A DNA stretch of 42,719 nt, taken from positions 1 to 42,719 of the forward strand of contig CALUND010000012.1 of assembly GCA_944321925.1 (NCBI GenBank). Direction: 5' to 3'. A program made the position numbers and the translations under genes. The stretch's first letter is position 1. Each line of letters begins with the position of its first letter. This document shows, one piece after another, positions 10,001-18,119 of this stretch. The notes under the pieces are model-generated. The model did no database searches, had not been told where the DNA came from, and worked only from the letters and a program-made list of their open reading frames with translations. Origin of the DNA: an uncultured Rikenellaceae bacterium (GTDB lineage Bacteria > Bacteroidota > Bacteroidia > Bacteroidales > Rikenellaceae).

Positions 10001-10352
10001 CCGATGGAACAAACCCTCCATCATGTTGATCTGCGAGGCGAACTATTCGAATGCCCATGGTACGCCCTGGGTCTACAGCCATACAGGCATCGGGCGTTTG
10101 GTCGGTATGCCGGTTCCGGGGACCATGACCAGTGTCTCCTGGGAACGTCTGCAGGATCCTTCGCTCGTTTTCGGGATTCCGATCATCGGTTATCGTCTGC
10201 CCGATGGCTCGTATCTGGAGAACAGCCAGCTCGAACCCGATCTGAAACTGCCCAATTCGCCGGAGAAGATCGTTCTTGGGGAGGATGAGCAGTTGGCGGC
10301 AGCTGTTCGCAAGTTGTTGGAAGAGATCGATTCCCGCGACGGAGCCTGGTAG
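7074..10352 (+). CDS. Exported tricorn-like S41 protease with beta-propeller and PDZ domain
   Basis: This 1092-residue protein is exported (Sec signal peptide, residues 1-19, cleavage near AQA). Residues about 25-560 are PD40/WD40-like beta-propeller repeats, recognised by recurrent 'SPDG..IAF.S' blades, in two blocks as in archaeal tricorn. A highly charged Lys/Glu/Asp linker lies at about 560-605. A further propeller part, a PDZ domain (about 790-875) and a C-terminal S41/tail-specific protease domain (about 900-1066) follow. The probable nucleophile is Ser992 in EANYSNAHG. Tricorn-type enzymes cut oligopeptides to small products, here probably in the periplasm. The start at 7074 is fixed by the signal peptide and by the promoter; an upstream frame to 6873 is non-coding leader. 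It is monocistronic. Confidence 0.88.
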   Translation: MKKFLLSVLFCTVLGAAQAAPLWLRYPAVSPDGSRIAFSWQGSLWVVPAEGGEAVRLTFHPSYNYAPVWSPDGRSIAFASDRYGNFDLFIMPAQGGEAKRLTTWSGGETPYCFSADGKSVIYTTQFQDPAASALFPRSSMRELYSVPVTGGRPKQLLATPAESVCCSADGKTMLYQDNKGLENAWRKHHVSSVARDLWLYDVATGQHTKLTDNPGEDRDPRLAADGRTVYFLSERNGQSFNVYSFSLDDPAAVNQVTRFKTHPVRFLSVANNGLLCFGYDGEIYTCRDGEQPRKLSVSIPAGSVTELPEYLNLSSGYGSTAVSADGKQVAVVMRGDIFVASTEFGTTRQVTQTPQSETGVSFSPDGRSLLYASERDGSWNIYTARIVRDEEQGFPYATLIEEEPLFKQDGHDRWGAKYSPDGKEVAFVLDREKLMVKNLATGAVRQITDGQTQASRIGVMQYAWSPDGKWFAIRYSANGHDPYYDIGLVSASGKGEIYNLTASGYTDSDPQWVLGGDAILFCSERYGMRNHASWGSLDDVMIVFLNEEAFDRFRLSKEEYALLKEEEAAMKKAAGSSDDKKESDKKKEDKKTADEQNSEEKIDDILVELRGIEDRILRLTPSSSNLGGFTLDKEGDQLFYLASFEGGMDLWKLDVRTRSTTLVQKGTGWGQLVWNKDADQLFLLGSSRITRLKSNGTTDKSVSLRGSMKLDRAAERAAMFEHVWRQEKECFYSEQMHGVDWDRMRKDYAKFLPYIVNNYDFAEMLSEMLGELNVSHTGATYYPVSSSSSESTADLGLLFDLDYEGDGLRIDEVLEKGPFDRASSKVRAGDIVERIDGCAIERGMDYFPLLNRKSGRMVLVSMRRGEERWEEVVKPISHGQQNALLYRRWVKQRAAEVDSLSNGRLGYVHIESMGDPSFRTVYADILGKYNDREGIVIDTRFNGGGRLHEDIEVLFSGQKYLEQVIRDKVVCDMPSRRWNKPSIMLICEANYSNAHGTPWVYSHTGIGRLVGMPVPGTMTSVSWERLQDPSLVFGIPIIGYRLPDGSYLENSQLEPDLKLPNSPEKIVLGEDEQLAAAVRKLLEEIDSRDGAW

Positions 10353-10381
10353 GTTTTTCGGATCGAGGGAAGTATGAATTT

Positions 10382-10418
10382 GTCACCCCGCATTCAAACA
10401 ATGCGGGGTGACTTTGTT
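10382..10418 (+). terminator. Terminator of the tricorn-like protease gene
   Basis: GTCACCCCGCAT (10382-10393) and ATGCGGGGTGAC (10401-10412) form a perfect 12-bp stem with a 7-base loop, followed by TTTGTTT. It lies 30 bases past the stop codon. Confidence 0.85.
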
Positions 10419-10504
10419 TACGGTACGGTGTGCGGAGTTTTGTGAAATTTGAAAAAGTAAAAGAAAAAGTATACGTGTTGTTTTGCAGCGTATATTTCGA
10501 GATA

Positions 10505-10540
10505 AAGGAACGAAGCCGAACTTAAGAAAGTTCGGCTTCG
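10505..10540 (-). terminator. Terminator of the metallophosphoesterase gene
   Basis: CGAAGCCGAACTT (10511-10523) pairs perfectly with its complement at 10528-10540. On the minus strand it is followed by TTCCTTTAT. It lies about 80 bases downstream of the phosphoesterase stop. Confidence 0.7.
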
Positions 10541-10621
10541 TCCTAAATCGTTCTGTAGATTTGGCTTTTGTATCGGACTATTGGATTGTCTAATACATTG
10601 ATTCGTTCCTCTTTAAAAGCC

Positions 10622-12133
10622 CTATTTCTCGGGATAGCTTTTCATCGATCGGGTATCTGTCGTGGGAACCTCTTGCAGATAGACTTTGCCGAAACGATCG
10701 GTAATCCGGATCGTGATCTGCGAGTCGGCTGAACGGGGTACACCACGATACAGGTGATCGTTTTTGCGGAACCAGTGAGTCGGATGGTCGGCATCTTTGG
10801 GAACCGGCTTGCCTAACTCCTTCGCATGCTGCCAGACGGCTTTGTCGTAGTCGGTGAACCGCTCCATGTCGCAACTCTTTTTACCGTCTTCGAGCAGTTC
10901 CACCTTCCACGTGTCGTCGGCATTCCAGACATTGACAACGATCTCTCCCGGCCGTTCTTCTGCCAGGGAGCCGGGGAATGATCCAACCGGATAGAAGCGC
11001 GCTTGAACCTCGGCCGGAAGCAATGTGCCTTTGTAATGCCAGTCCCGGATGCCTTTGGCGTTGAAGCGATAGACTCCGTATCCGTTGGGAGTACCGTCGG
11101 TGCAGATCGTACTCGACCACCAGGCTCCGCAGACGGCTCCGTGGATATGTTCGTAGATGGTTTTGCCGGATGCCGTTTCGTGCAGGAAGTTCTGGTTGTA
11201 GTGGGTGTGTCCCGACATGATGTGTGCCTCGTCGAAGCGGGAGAGCAGTTCGAGGAGCTCGTCGTAGCGGTTGTCTGCACCCGCCTTGTGGGCGGTCGTA
11301 CGCAGGGGAATGTGAACGCAAAGAAGTACCGTCTTGTCCGAAGGAACACGGGCGAGGTCCTGTTTGAGCCATTCGAGCTGGGCCGAGGTGAGTTCGCTTC
11401 TGTATTTCTGTTTTTTGAGGTATTGCACATTGTCCATCACCACGATGTGGGCGTTGCCGCGGTTGAACGAATAGTCGACGGGTCCGAAATGGTTCTCGAA
11501 GTTGGCGCGGGCGGCCCGGTCGCCGGTCTCGGTTTCGAGGTGGTCGTGGTTGCCCATGGTCATGAAGACCGGCATGGCGAGTTCGCCCAGGGCCTTTTGC
11601 AGATCAGGGATCAACTGAGGCCGGTCGTAGACGTTGTCGCCCAGCGTGACGGCGTAGTTGGCCTTGCTGTTTTTCATGGATTCGATCAGGTCGGGCACGG
11701 TTTCCTGGCAGAGGCGTTCGAGATGAGCCGCACTCTTCACCTGCGGATCGGCCAGGCAGTAGAGTGTGAAAGAGCGTTCTACCGGAATCTTCTCGAAACG
11801 GAAATCGTAGCGGGCATCCGGTTGCGAAGGGTCGATCGATTGCCAGAAGAGCGGCATGCCGTTCTTTCCGATCGGCACCCGGCAGTCGGCAGGCAAAGAG
11901 ACATAGACGAAACGGGCTTCGGGGATGCTTTCGATCCGATAGAATCCCTGTTCGTCGGTTGCCACTACGCAGTAACCGTCGCTGACGGCGGCGCCCCGGA
12001 TCGGTTTTCCGTTGTCGTAGGTGAGTCGGCCGGAGAGGTCGATTCCCGATGGGCCTGTGTTTCCGGCGGACAGGGGGAGTGCTGCAACGAGCAGAAGCAG
12101 GATGAGAAGCAGCTGCTTGATGGATGGTTTCAT
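10622..12133 (-). CDS. Exported calcineurin-like metallophosphoesterase
   Basis: The 503-residue protein has a signal peptide (1-23), an N-terminal beta-sandwich domain (about 30-105, MetallophosN-like) and a calcineurin-type metallophosphatase core (about 120-340). A C-terminal beta-rich domain of the MetallophosC kind follows. Metal-ligand motifs are visible in order: D129 in CLADPQ, GDN (165-167), GNHDH (194-198), H274 in VHIPL and GHTH (308-311). A two-metal phosphodi- or monoesterase acting in the periplasm is likely; the substrate is unknown. I prefer the start at 12133 because the signal peptide begins there and the -7 box at 12158-12165 leaves no room for the earlier ATG at 12160. It is convergent with the protease gene. 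Confidence 0.85.
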   Translation of the reverse strand: MKPSIKQLLLILLLLVAALPLSAGNTGPSGIDLSGRLTYDNGKPIRGAAVSDGYCVVATDEQGFYRIESIPEARFVYVSLPADCRVPIGKNGMPLFWQSIDPSQPDARYDFRFEKIPVERSFTLYCLADPQVKSAAHLERLCQETVPDLIESMKNSKANYAVTLGDNVYDRPQLIPDLQKALGELAMPVFMTMGNHDHLETETGDRAARANFENHFGPVDYSFNRGNAHIVVMDNVQYLKKQKYRSELTSAQLEWLKQDLARVPSDKTVLLCVHIPLRTTAHKAGADNRYDELLELLSRFDEAHIMSGHTHYNQNFLHETASGKTIYEHIHGAVCGAWWSSTICTDGTPNGYGVYRFNAKGIRDWHYKGTLLPAEVQARFYPVGSFPGSLAEERPGEIVVNVWNADDTWKVELLEDGKKSCDMERFTDYDKAVWQHAKELGKPVPKDADHPTHWFRKNDHLYRGVPRSADSQITIRITDRFGKVYLQEVPTTDTRSMKSYPEK

Positions 12134-12157
12134 AGGACAGAGAATTTGGTTTCGGAA

Positions 12158-12165
12158 CAAAAATA
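12158..12165 (-). promoter_or_regulatory. Probable -7 box of the metallophosphoesterase gene
   Basis: The minus strand reads TATTTTTG, a full match to TAnnTTTG, 25 bases before the start codon. I see no good -33 box. Confidence 0.45.
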
Positions 12166-12356
12166 GCGAATTTGACTCTCTCTTTGCTTCAGGTGAGGAT
12201 GAAATTTGTGTGAAAGATTTGAGGCGTGAAAAGCGGACGGAGGGCGGTGCCTGTCGATCGGAGAGATCGGGTCGGCATGCTGAAGGGGGAGTGTGGCCGT
12301 CACGATCGTTTTTTTGGGTCGGTCGATGGCAAGTCCTTATTTTGGGGTTGAAACCG
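12166..12356. other. Intergenic stretch without a recognisable gene
   Basis: This lies between the phosphoesterase and AsmA-like genes, which diverge. I see no coding frame with recognisable content; the only clear signals are the two promoters at its edges. Confidence 0.5.
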
Positions 12357-12387
12357 TTGTATTTCTGACTTGTTTGTATTACCTTTA
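12357..12387 (+). promoter_or_regulatory. Probable promoter of the AsmA-like gene
   Basis: TTG (12357-12359) and TACCTTTA (12380-12387) have the right 20-base spacing; the -7 box misses only the final G. The leader would be about 90 bases. Confidence 0.4.
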
Positions 12388-12486
12388 CAAAGTTGAATCG
12401 TTCTCTTTCGGGAGAGTACGGCAGTTCGTAGGGTTTTGCCGTTTCGGAGTCGACCGGGGAAAATGATCGTTATTTTTTGGAGAGCT

Positions 12487-15150
12487 ATGAAAAAGTTATT
12501 GAAAATCGTTGCTGCTGTGGTCGGTGTACTGTTGGTCCTGCTGATCGTGACGCCGCTTTTGTTGAAAAATAAGATCGGCGATATTGTCAAACGCGAGGCG
12601 AATGCCATGTTGACCGCCCAGGTTGATTTCGACCGGTTGGGGATCAGCCTGATCCGTCATTTCCCGCACGCATCGGTCGAACTGAAAGGACTCACGGTGG
12701 TGGGTGTGGAGGAGTTCGCCGGTGATACGTTGCTCGCCGCCGACCGAATCAGCGTGGTGGTGAAACTGACCTCGCTTTTTGGCGACTCTGGGTTGGAGGT
12801 GACGCGGGTATTGGTCGATCGCCCGCTGCTCGCTGCATGGAAGCGTGCGGACGGGGCGACCAATTGGGACATCGTCCGTTCGTCCGGCGAAGAGGAGCCG
12901 GAAACGGCCGACACGACTGCCAGCAGCTCCTCTTTCCGTGTTCAACTCAAGGATCTGCGGATCGAGGAGGCGCGGTTGAGTTACGCCGACGATTCGGCGA
13001 AAACCTACTGCACAGTGAACGACCTCTCCTTGAAGTTGAAAGGCGATTTTTCGGCGGATGTTTCCGACCTCGATCTGGACCTTGGAATCGGCAACCTGCG
13101 CCTGGCTTCGGGCGGTGTGACCTTCGTGCGGCAGGCTGAAGTGGCGGTGAAGGCGGTCGTCGAGGCCGATTTTTCAACGCAGAAGTTCGTGTTCCGCGAC
13201 AATGTGTTCCGTCTCAATGCCATCCAGATGGGCCTCGACGGTTGGGTACAGTTGCTGAATGATGCGGTCGACATGGATCTTCGGGTCAACAGTTCGAAGG
13301 TGGAGTTCCGCGATCTGCTCAGTTTGATACCGGCATTTTACATGAAGGATTTCCAGGATCTTACGGCGTCCGGAGAACTGACCCTCGAGGCCTGGGCCAA
13401 AGGACGGATGGAGGGCTCTTCGTTGCCGGCGTTTGGGGTACAGGCGGATGTGAAGAACGGAAGTTTCAAATATGCGGCCTTACCGAAATCGGTCGATGCC
13501 ATTCGGATCGCGGCTGCGGTGAACAGCCCGGGCGGTGTGGCCGATCGGATGGTGATTGACCTGAACGAACTGTCGTTCGCATTGGTCGGTAATCCGTTCC
13601 GGGTGTCGTTCCACGCGACTCATCCGATGAGCGATATGAATTTCCGGGCGGAAGCCGAAGGCAAACTCGATCTCGGAGCGGTGAAGGAGGTCTATCCCCT
13701 GGGCGATTCCGTCGCACTGGAGGGTGTGGTGACCGCCGATCTGCGTGCGGCCGGTCGTCTGTCGGACATCGAAAAGGAGCGTTACGAACAGATCGACGCC
13801 GAGGGGAAACTGACCGTCGAACAGGTGACCTTCCTTACCCCCGGCCTGCCGAAGGTGCAGTTGGCCAAGGCCTCTGCTACGATCACTCCGTCGGCCCTCG
13901 AACTGTCGGAGTTGAATGCCGCCGTGGGCCGGAGCGATCTTGCGGCTTCGGGATGTCTGACCGGTTACCTGTCGTGGTTCCTGAAGGGGGATCCGCTTGC
14001 CGGTTCGCTCTCTGTTCGCTCCGGGCTGATCGACCTGAACGAGTGGATGAGCGATGCCCCGACTGAAGAGGAGGTCGAGGGGCTGCCGGCCGATACCGCG
14101 TCAGGTCCGTTCATCGTGCCGAAGAATCTCGATCTCGCCCTGACGGTCGATCTAAAGAAGGTGCTTTTCCAGGAGATGGTTCTTTCCGATATTGCCGGGC
14201 GGATGAGTGTGTCGGGCGGGGCGTTGCGGCTCAACGGTCTGTCGATGGGTGCTTTGGGCGGTAAACTCAACGCTTCGGGCTCCTATTCCACGGCGGTCGA
14301 TCCCTCACGGCCCAAAGTCGACTTTGCACTCCGTTTTACCGATGCATCCTTTGCTCAGACCTTCAAGGAGCTCGATGTCGTACGTAAAATGGTCCCCATC
14401 TTCGAGAAGACCGGAGGCAACTACTCCATGCAGCTCGATCTGCAGACCGATCTCGACGCGAACATGTCGCCCGATCTGATGTCGCTTACGGCCCAGGGCG
14501 AGATATCGTCGTCCAATATCCGCATCCAGAACATCAAGGCTTTCGAGGCCCTCGCTACGGCGCTGAACGATGATCGTCTGCGGAACATCGAGGCGAAAGA
14601 TGTGCGGATCCCCTTCTCCATCACTCAGGGGCGGATCACCACGCAGCCCTTCACGCTGTCGGTGGCCGGCACGAAGATCGATCTTTCGGGAACCACGGGA
14701 CTCGATCAGTCGATCGATTATACGGCTTGCGTAACGCTTCCCGCCGGGACGGCCGGAGGTTATCTGCAGGAGGTCGATGTGAAGATTACGGGGAGCTTCT
14801 CTTCGCCGAAAATATCGCTCGACGCAAAGAAGGCTGCTACCCAGGCGGTTCAGAAAGTGGTCGACGATGCGGTGGGTAAGCTGACCGGTGGAAAGACCCT
14901 CGATGAGGAGCTCGACAGTCAGATCGAGAAGCTCCGTGCGGAGGCTAAGGCTGCCGGCGACAAGTTGGTCGAGGCGGCACGTACGGAGGCCGACAAGTTG
15001 GTGGAGAAGGCGGGAAATCCGTTGGCGAAGATCGCGGCCCGGAAGAGCGCCGATCTGCTCGTGGAAAAGGCGGAAGAGCAGGCAGCCAAACTGGTTGCCG
15101 AGGCTGAGAAAAAGATCGAGGCGCTGAGGGCTGAAAAGAGTGGAGAATAG
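12487..15150 (+). CDS. AsmA-family inner-membrane-anchored envelope protein
   Basis: The 887-residue protein starts with an N-terminal membrane anchor (about 5-26). A long periplasmic body follows, made of repeated beta-strand units typical of AsmA/TamB-like lipid-transport bridge proteins. The N-terminal region contains the family-like 'FDRLGISLIRHFPHASVELKGLTVVG', and the AsmA-like C-terminal domain lies at about 620-770. The last 90 or so residues are Ala/Lys/Glu-rich helical repeats of the 'DKLVEKA' type, like an amphipathic or apolipoprotein coil. By analogy it may move or organise phospholipid or LPS in the envelope. The start is at 12487, where the membrane anchor begins. The DUF2461 gene starts 18 bases downstream and may be co-transcribed. 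Confidence 0.82.
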   Translation: MKKLLKIVAAVVGVLLVLLIVTPLLLKNKIGDIVKREANAMLTAQVDFDRLGISLIRHFPHASVELKGLTVVGVEEFAGDTLLAADRISVVVKLTSLFGDSGLEVTRVLVDRPLLAAWKRADGATNWDIVRSSGEEEPETADTTASSSSFRVQLKDLRIEEARLSYADDSAKTYCTVNDLSLKLKGDFSADVSDLDLDLGIGNLRLASGGVTFVRQAEVAVKAVVEADFSTQKFVFRDNVFRLNAIQMGLDGWVQLLNDAVDMDLRVNSSKVEFRDLLSLIPAFYMKDFQDLTASGELTLEAWAKGRMEGSSLPAFGVQADVKNGSFKYAALPKSVDAIRIAAAVNSPGGVADRMVIDLNELSFALVGNPFRVSFHATHPMSDMNFRAEAEGKLDLGAVKEVYPLGDSVALEGVVTADLRAAGRLSDIEKERYEQIDAEGKLTVEQVTFLTPGLPKVQLAKASATITPSALELSELNAAVGRSDLAASGCLTGYLSWFLKGDPLAGSLSVRSGLIDLNEWMSDAPTEEEVEGLPADTASGPFIVPKNLDLALTVDLKKVLFQEMVLSDIAGRMSVSGGALRLNGLSMGALGGKLNASGSYSTAVDPSRPKVDFALRFTDASFAQTFKELDVVRKMVPIFEKTGGNYSMQLDLQTDLDANMSPDLMSLTAQGEISSSNIRIQNIKAFEALATALNDDRLRNIEAKDVRIPFSITQGRITTQPFTLSVAGTKIDLSGTTGLDQSIDYTACVTLPAGTAGGYLQEVDVKITGSFSSPKISLDAKKAATQAVQKVVDDAVGKLTGGKTLDEELDSQIEKLRAEAKAAGDKLVEAARTEADKLVEKAGNPLAKIAARKSADLLVEKAEEQAAKLVAEAEKKIEALRAEKSGE

Positions 15151-15198
15151 ATTGGAGAGACGAAACCCATGAAAATTGGAGAGACGGGACCCATGAAA
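15151..15198 (+). repeat. 24-bp tandem duplication containing two start codons
   Basis: 15151-15174 and 15175-15198 are the same 24-base unit with two mismatches. Each copy begins ATTGGAGAGACG and ends CCCATGAAA, so each has a GGAGA ribosome-binding-like motif and an ATG. Because 24 is a multiple of three, both ATGs (15169 and 15193) are in frame with the downstream gene. Confidence 0.9.
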
Positions 15199-15879
15199 GA
15201 AGTATTGGATTTTCTGTCGGACCTGCGGGTTCACAACGACCGGGAGTGGTTCGAGTCTAACCGTTCCCGTTACGAGGGCGCGCGGCGCAAGTTCCTCGCT
15301 TTCACGGAGGGACTGATTGCGGGAATCGGCTCATTCGATCCCGAGGTGCGGGAGTTGACGGCGAAGGATTGTACCTATCGGATCTATCGCGATATCCGTT
15401 TCAGCGCCAACAAGGACCCCTATAAAACCTATATGGGGGCTTATGTCTGTCGCGGCGGCCGGAAGTCGGGATTCGCAGGCTACTATTTCCACCTGGAGCC
15501 GTTCGATTCGGAGGCGAAGACAGGCTGTTTCCTGGTCGCAGGACTCTATATGCCCGAATCGGACGTGGTGAAAAGTGTGCGGGAGGAGATCTTCGAGGAT
15601 GGAGCCGGTTTCGTACGCGATGTCGGGAAGGCTCGGGAGTTCCGTTTCTCTTTTGCGGGTGCGCTTTGTCGGATCCCGGCCGGTTATCCGGCCGATTCGC
15701 CCTATGCCGATTATCTGAAAATGAAAGATTTCTGTCTGGAGTGTCCGTTGTCCGAGCAGGAGATCGCCTCGGCCGACCTGCTGGAGCGTACGGTCGATCG
15801 GTTCCGCGGTGCACGGCCCTTCCTGATGCGGTTGAACCGGGCGGTGGAATACGCCTATGAATTGCGGGCCGATCGTTGA
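15169..15879 (+). CDS. DUF2461 / TIGR02453 family protein
   Basis: This cytoplasmic protein has 236 residues from the first ATG or 228 from the second (15193). It carries the family signatures 'FL..L..HNDREWFE.NR..Y' at the N-terminus, 'YRIYRDIRFSANKDPYKT' around residue 75, and 'GYYFHLEP'. The function of this widespread family is not known. The start region is a tandem duplication, so translation could begin at either ATG; the family usually begins close to MKEVLDFL, which favours 15193. It lies 18 bases after the AsmA-like gene and may be its co-transcribed partner, although no functional link is known. Confidence 0.85.
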   Translation: MKIGETGPMKEVLDFLSDLRVHNDREWFESNRSRYEGARRKFLAFTEGLIAGIGSFDPEVRELTAKDCTYRIYRDIRFSANKDPYKTYMGAYVCRGGRKSGFAGYYFHLEPFDSEAKTGCFLVAGLYMPESDVVKSVREEIFEDGAGFVRDVGKAREFRFSFAGALCRIPAGYPADSPYADYLKMKDFCLECPLSEQEIASADLLERTVDRFRGARPFLMRLNRAVEYAYELRADR

Positions 15880-15934
15880 GTCGGTTGTACGTAGTATGGT
15901 TTTTGTGTTAGACAGATAAAAATTCAGGAGTCCG

Positions 15935-16882
15935 ATGAAAAAATATTTTTTTGGATTGGCTGTCGTGCTGGCAGCAGTGTCGATGGTAGCCTGCACGGCT
16001 CCCCGCATCGATAAACAGACCCGGAGTTATGCCGAAAAGGGCGATCTCGATTTGCAACTCGACATCTATCGCGAAACGGGAGCCGGGACGCAACCGTGTC
16101 TGCTTTTCGTCTTTGGCGGAGGTTTCATGGGGGGCGAACGCGATGCGGAGCAATACCTGCCGTTTTTCGAGCATATGGCTCGGGCCGGTTATACGGTGGC
16201 GGCAATCGATTATCGGCTCGGACTGAAGGGGATCGATCCGTCGGCCATGGATGCCGAGGGATTTGTCCGGTCGCTTGCGGGGGCCATCAACATGGCGGTT
16301 GAAGATCTGTTCGATGCGACGGCTTTTCTGGTCGGGGAGGCCGGGCAGATCGGGATCGATCCAGAGCGGATTGTGGCGTGCGGGTCGAGTGCGGGAGCCA
16401 TCACCGTACTGCAGGGAGCATACGAACGGGCCAATCGGACCGCTCTTGCCGAACGGTTGCCGGAAGGTTTTCATTATGCCGGTGTGGTGGCCTTTGCCGG
16501 CGCGATTTTCGATGTGACGGGCACTCCCGTGTGGAAGGAGAAGCCCTGTCCGATTATGATGTTCCACGGCGATGCGGATGCTACCGTACCCTATAAGGAG
16601 ATTACTTACGGGAATATCGGATTCTACGGTTCGCACGCCATTGCCCGGCAGCTTTCGGCCTTGCAGACTCCCTATAGTTTCTATTCGGTGGCGAATGCGG
16701 GGCATGAGTATGCCGTGGTGCCCATGAATGATTTCCGTGCGGAGATCGAATGTTTCCTCGATCAGTTGGTGTGGGAGCACAGGCCGCTCATGATCAATAC
16801 CTCCGTGGATGAGATCGGTCTCCCGGAACGGAAGAAGGATTTTCTACTGGAGGATTACATCCGAAATAATCTGACCAATTGA
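15935..16882 (+). CDS. Lipoprotein alpha/beta hydrolase (esterase-like)
   Basis: The 315-residue protein has a lipoprotein signal (hydrophobic 5-18, Cys20 after MVA). It has an esterase/lipase-type alpha/beta-hydrolase domain with an oxyanion-hole-like FGGGF (60-64). The catalytic triad is plausible: S152 in GSSAG, D215 in HGDADATVP and H257 in AGHEY. It is probably a carboxylesterase or deacetylase in the envelope; the substrate is unknown. A clear ribosome-binding site AGGAG (15926-15930) supports the start, which is unusual among these mostly SD-poor genes. It is followed by a terminator. Confidence 0.85.
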   Translation: MKKYFFGLAVVLAAVSMVACTAPRIDKQTRSYAEKGDLDLQLDIYRETGAGTQPCLLFVFGGGFMGGERDAEQYLPFFEHMARAGYTVAAIDYRLGLKGIDPSAMDAEGFVRSLAGAINMAVEDLFDATAFLVGEAGQIGIDPERIVACGSSAGAITVLQGAYERANRTALAERLPEGFHYAGVVAFAGAIFDVTGTPVWKEKPCPIMMFHGDADATVPYKEITYGNIGFYGSHAIARQLSALQTPYSFYSVANAGHEYAVVPMNDFRAEIECFLDQLVWEHRPLMINTSVDEIGLPERKKDFLLEDYIRNNLTN

Positions 16883-16964
16883 TTCTTGGAAAATTTTTAC
16901 GCTGTCGTGCCGATTGCCGGGGCGGGAGTACCTGGCACTCGTCGATAAAATTTATGGAGAGGAA

Positions 16965-16996
16965 GGCCTGTCGGATGCGGCAGGTTTTCTCTTTTG
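16965..16996 (+). terminator. Terminator of the esterase gene
   Basis: CCTGTCG (16967-16973) pairs with CGGCAGG (16978-16984) around a GATG loop, including one G-T pair, and is followed by TTTTCTCTTTT. Confidence 0.7.
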
Positions 16997-17046
16997 GGGT
17001 GTTCGGGAAATTTTGCATCCGGAAGATATTTTTGAGCAAGCGTAGC

Positions 17047-17054
17047 TATCTTTG
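17047..17054 (+). promoter_or_regulatory. -7 box of the methionine aminopeptidase gene
   Basis: TATCTTTG is a full match to the Bacteroidetes -7 box, 29 bases before the ATG; no clear -33 box is seen. Confidence 0.5.
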
Positions 17055-17083
17055 GGATTTCAAACGATAAAGGAGGAGTGAGA

Positions 17084-17932
17084 ATGGGCAGAAAAGAGCA
17101 AGCGAAGGAGATGTGGGGGCTTGATGCGGGCGTGGAGGAGCGCATGGCCTGGTTTCGTAGACGAGGTGTGCGGGTTCCGCCTCGTTCGATTCTCCGGACT
17201 CCGGAGCAGATCGCAGGTATCCGGGCCAGTGCCCGAATCAACACGGCTCTGCTCGATCATATCGCAGGGATGATCTGTGAGGGTATCTCTACGGCACAGA
17301 TCGACCGGGAGGTGTACGATTATACGGTCAGTCACGGGGCTGTTCCGGCTCCGCTTCACTACGAAGGTTTTCCGAAAAGCGTCTGTGTGTCGGTGAACGA
17401 TGTGGTGTGTCACGGCATTCCGTCCGAGCGGGAGATTTTGCGGGACGGCGATATTGTGAATGTCGATGTGTCGACCATTTACGAGGGCTATTATTCGGAT
17501 GCTTCCCGGATGTTTCTCATCGGGAATGTCGATGCGGCGCGCCGACGGCTGGTCGAGGTGACGCGGGAGTGTATGGAGATAGGCATCCGTGCGGCACAGC
17601 CCTGGGCACGGTTGGGCGATGTGGGCGCCGCGATCCAGGCCCATGCCGAGCGGAACGGTTATTCCGTGGTTCGGGAACTTTGCGGCCATGGGGTGGGGCT
17701 CGAATTCCATGAAAAGCCCGATGTGGAACATTTTGGTCGGAAAGGGACGGGAATGCTGATTGTCCCGGGCATGACCTTTACCATCGAGCCCATGATCAAT
17801 ATGGGCCGCCGTCACGTCTTCATCGATGCAGAGGACGGTTGGACCGTCCTGACGGAGGACGGTTTGCCCTCTGCCCAGTGGGAGAGCATGATTCTCATTA
17901 CGGAGACCGGCAACGAGGTATTGACTCAATAG
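17084..17932 (+). CDS. map: Type I methionine aminopeptidase
   Basis: This 282-residue cytoplasmic metalloprotease removes the initiator methionine from new proteins. All five metal ligands are visible: D128 (NVDVS), D139 (YYSDAS), H202 (GHGVG), E235 (TIEPM) and E267 (QWESM). There is an extra N-terminal stretch of about 38 residues before the peptidase fold ('TPEQIAGIRASARIN'). The start is fixed by a strong Shine-Dalgarno AGGAGG (17071-17076), seven bases before ATG; an in-frame GTG two codons earlier (17078) is less well placed. In Bacteroidetes a map gene usually sits in the ribosomal-protein operon, so this stand-alone copy is probably a second paralogue. Confidence 0.92.
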   Translation: MGRKEQAKEMWGLDAGVEERMAWFRRRGVRVPPRSILRTPEQIAGIRASARINTALLDHIAGMICEGISTAQIDREVYDYTVSHGAVPAPLHYEGFPKSVCVSVNDVVCHGIPSEREILRDGDIVNVDVSTIYEGYYSDASRMFLIGNVDAARRRLVEVTRECMEIGIRAAQPWARLGDVGAAIQAHAERNGYSVVRELCGHGVGLEFHEKPDVEHFGRKGTGMLIVPGMTFTIEPMINMGRRHVFIDAEDGWTVLTEDGLPSAQWESMILITETGNEVLTQ

Positions 17933-18119
17933 TCCAGAAGCCGATTTACGAAGGGAATTTTGCGTTAGAGAATGCGGATTTTGGCCGAAGATTGTCTCTG
18001 CGTGGATTGGCTCATCCTTCCGAACGGGGAGAATGTGCGGTGCGGAGCGGGGGAGCATGCAGAATGGAACGGCCATCGGAAATGAATTGTAGAATTTTGT
18101 CGGTTTTGTTGTAGAGAAC
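17933..18119. other. Intergenic stretch after map
   Basis: I see no recognisable gene or convincing terminator hairpin in these bases. Confidence 0.4.

Noticed and set aside
7089..10082. A 997-codon open frame on the minus strand opposite the tricorn-like protease
   Set aside because: It mirrors the real gene in a G+C-rich region, has no recognisable domain or start context, and the plus-strand frame has signal peptide, propeller and protease motifs.
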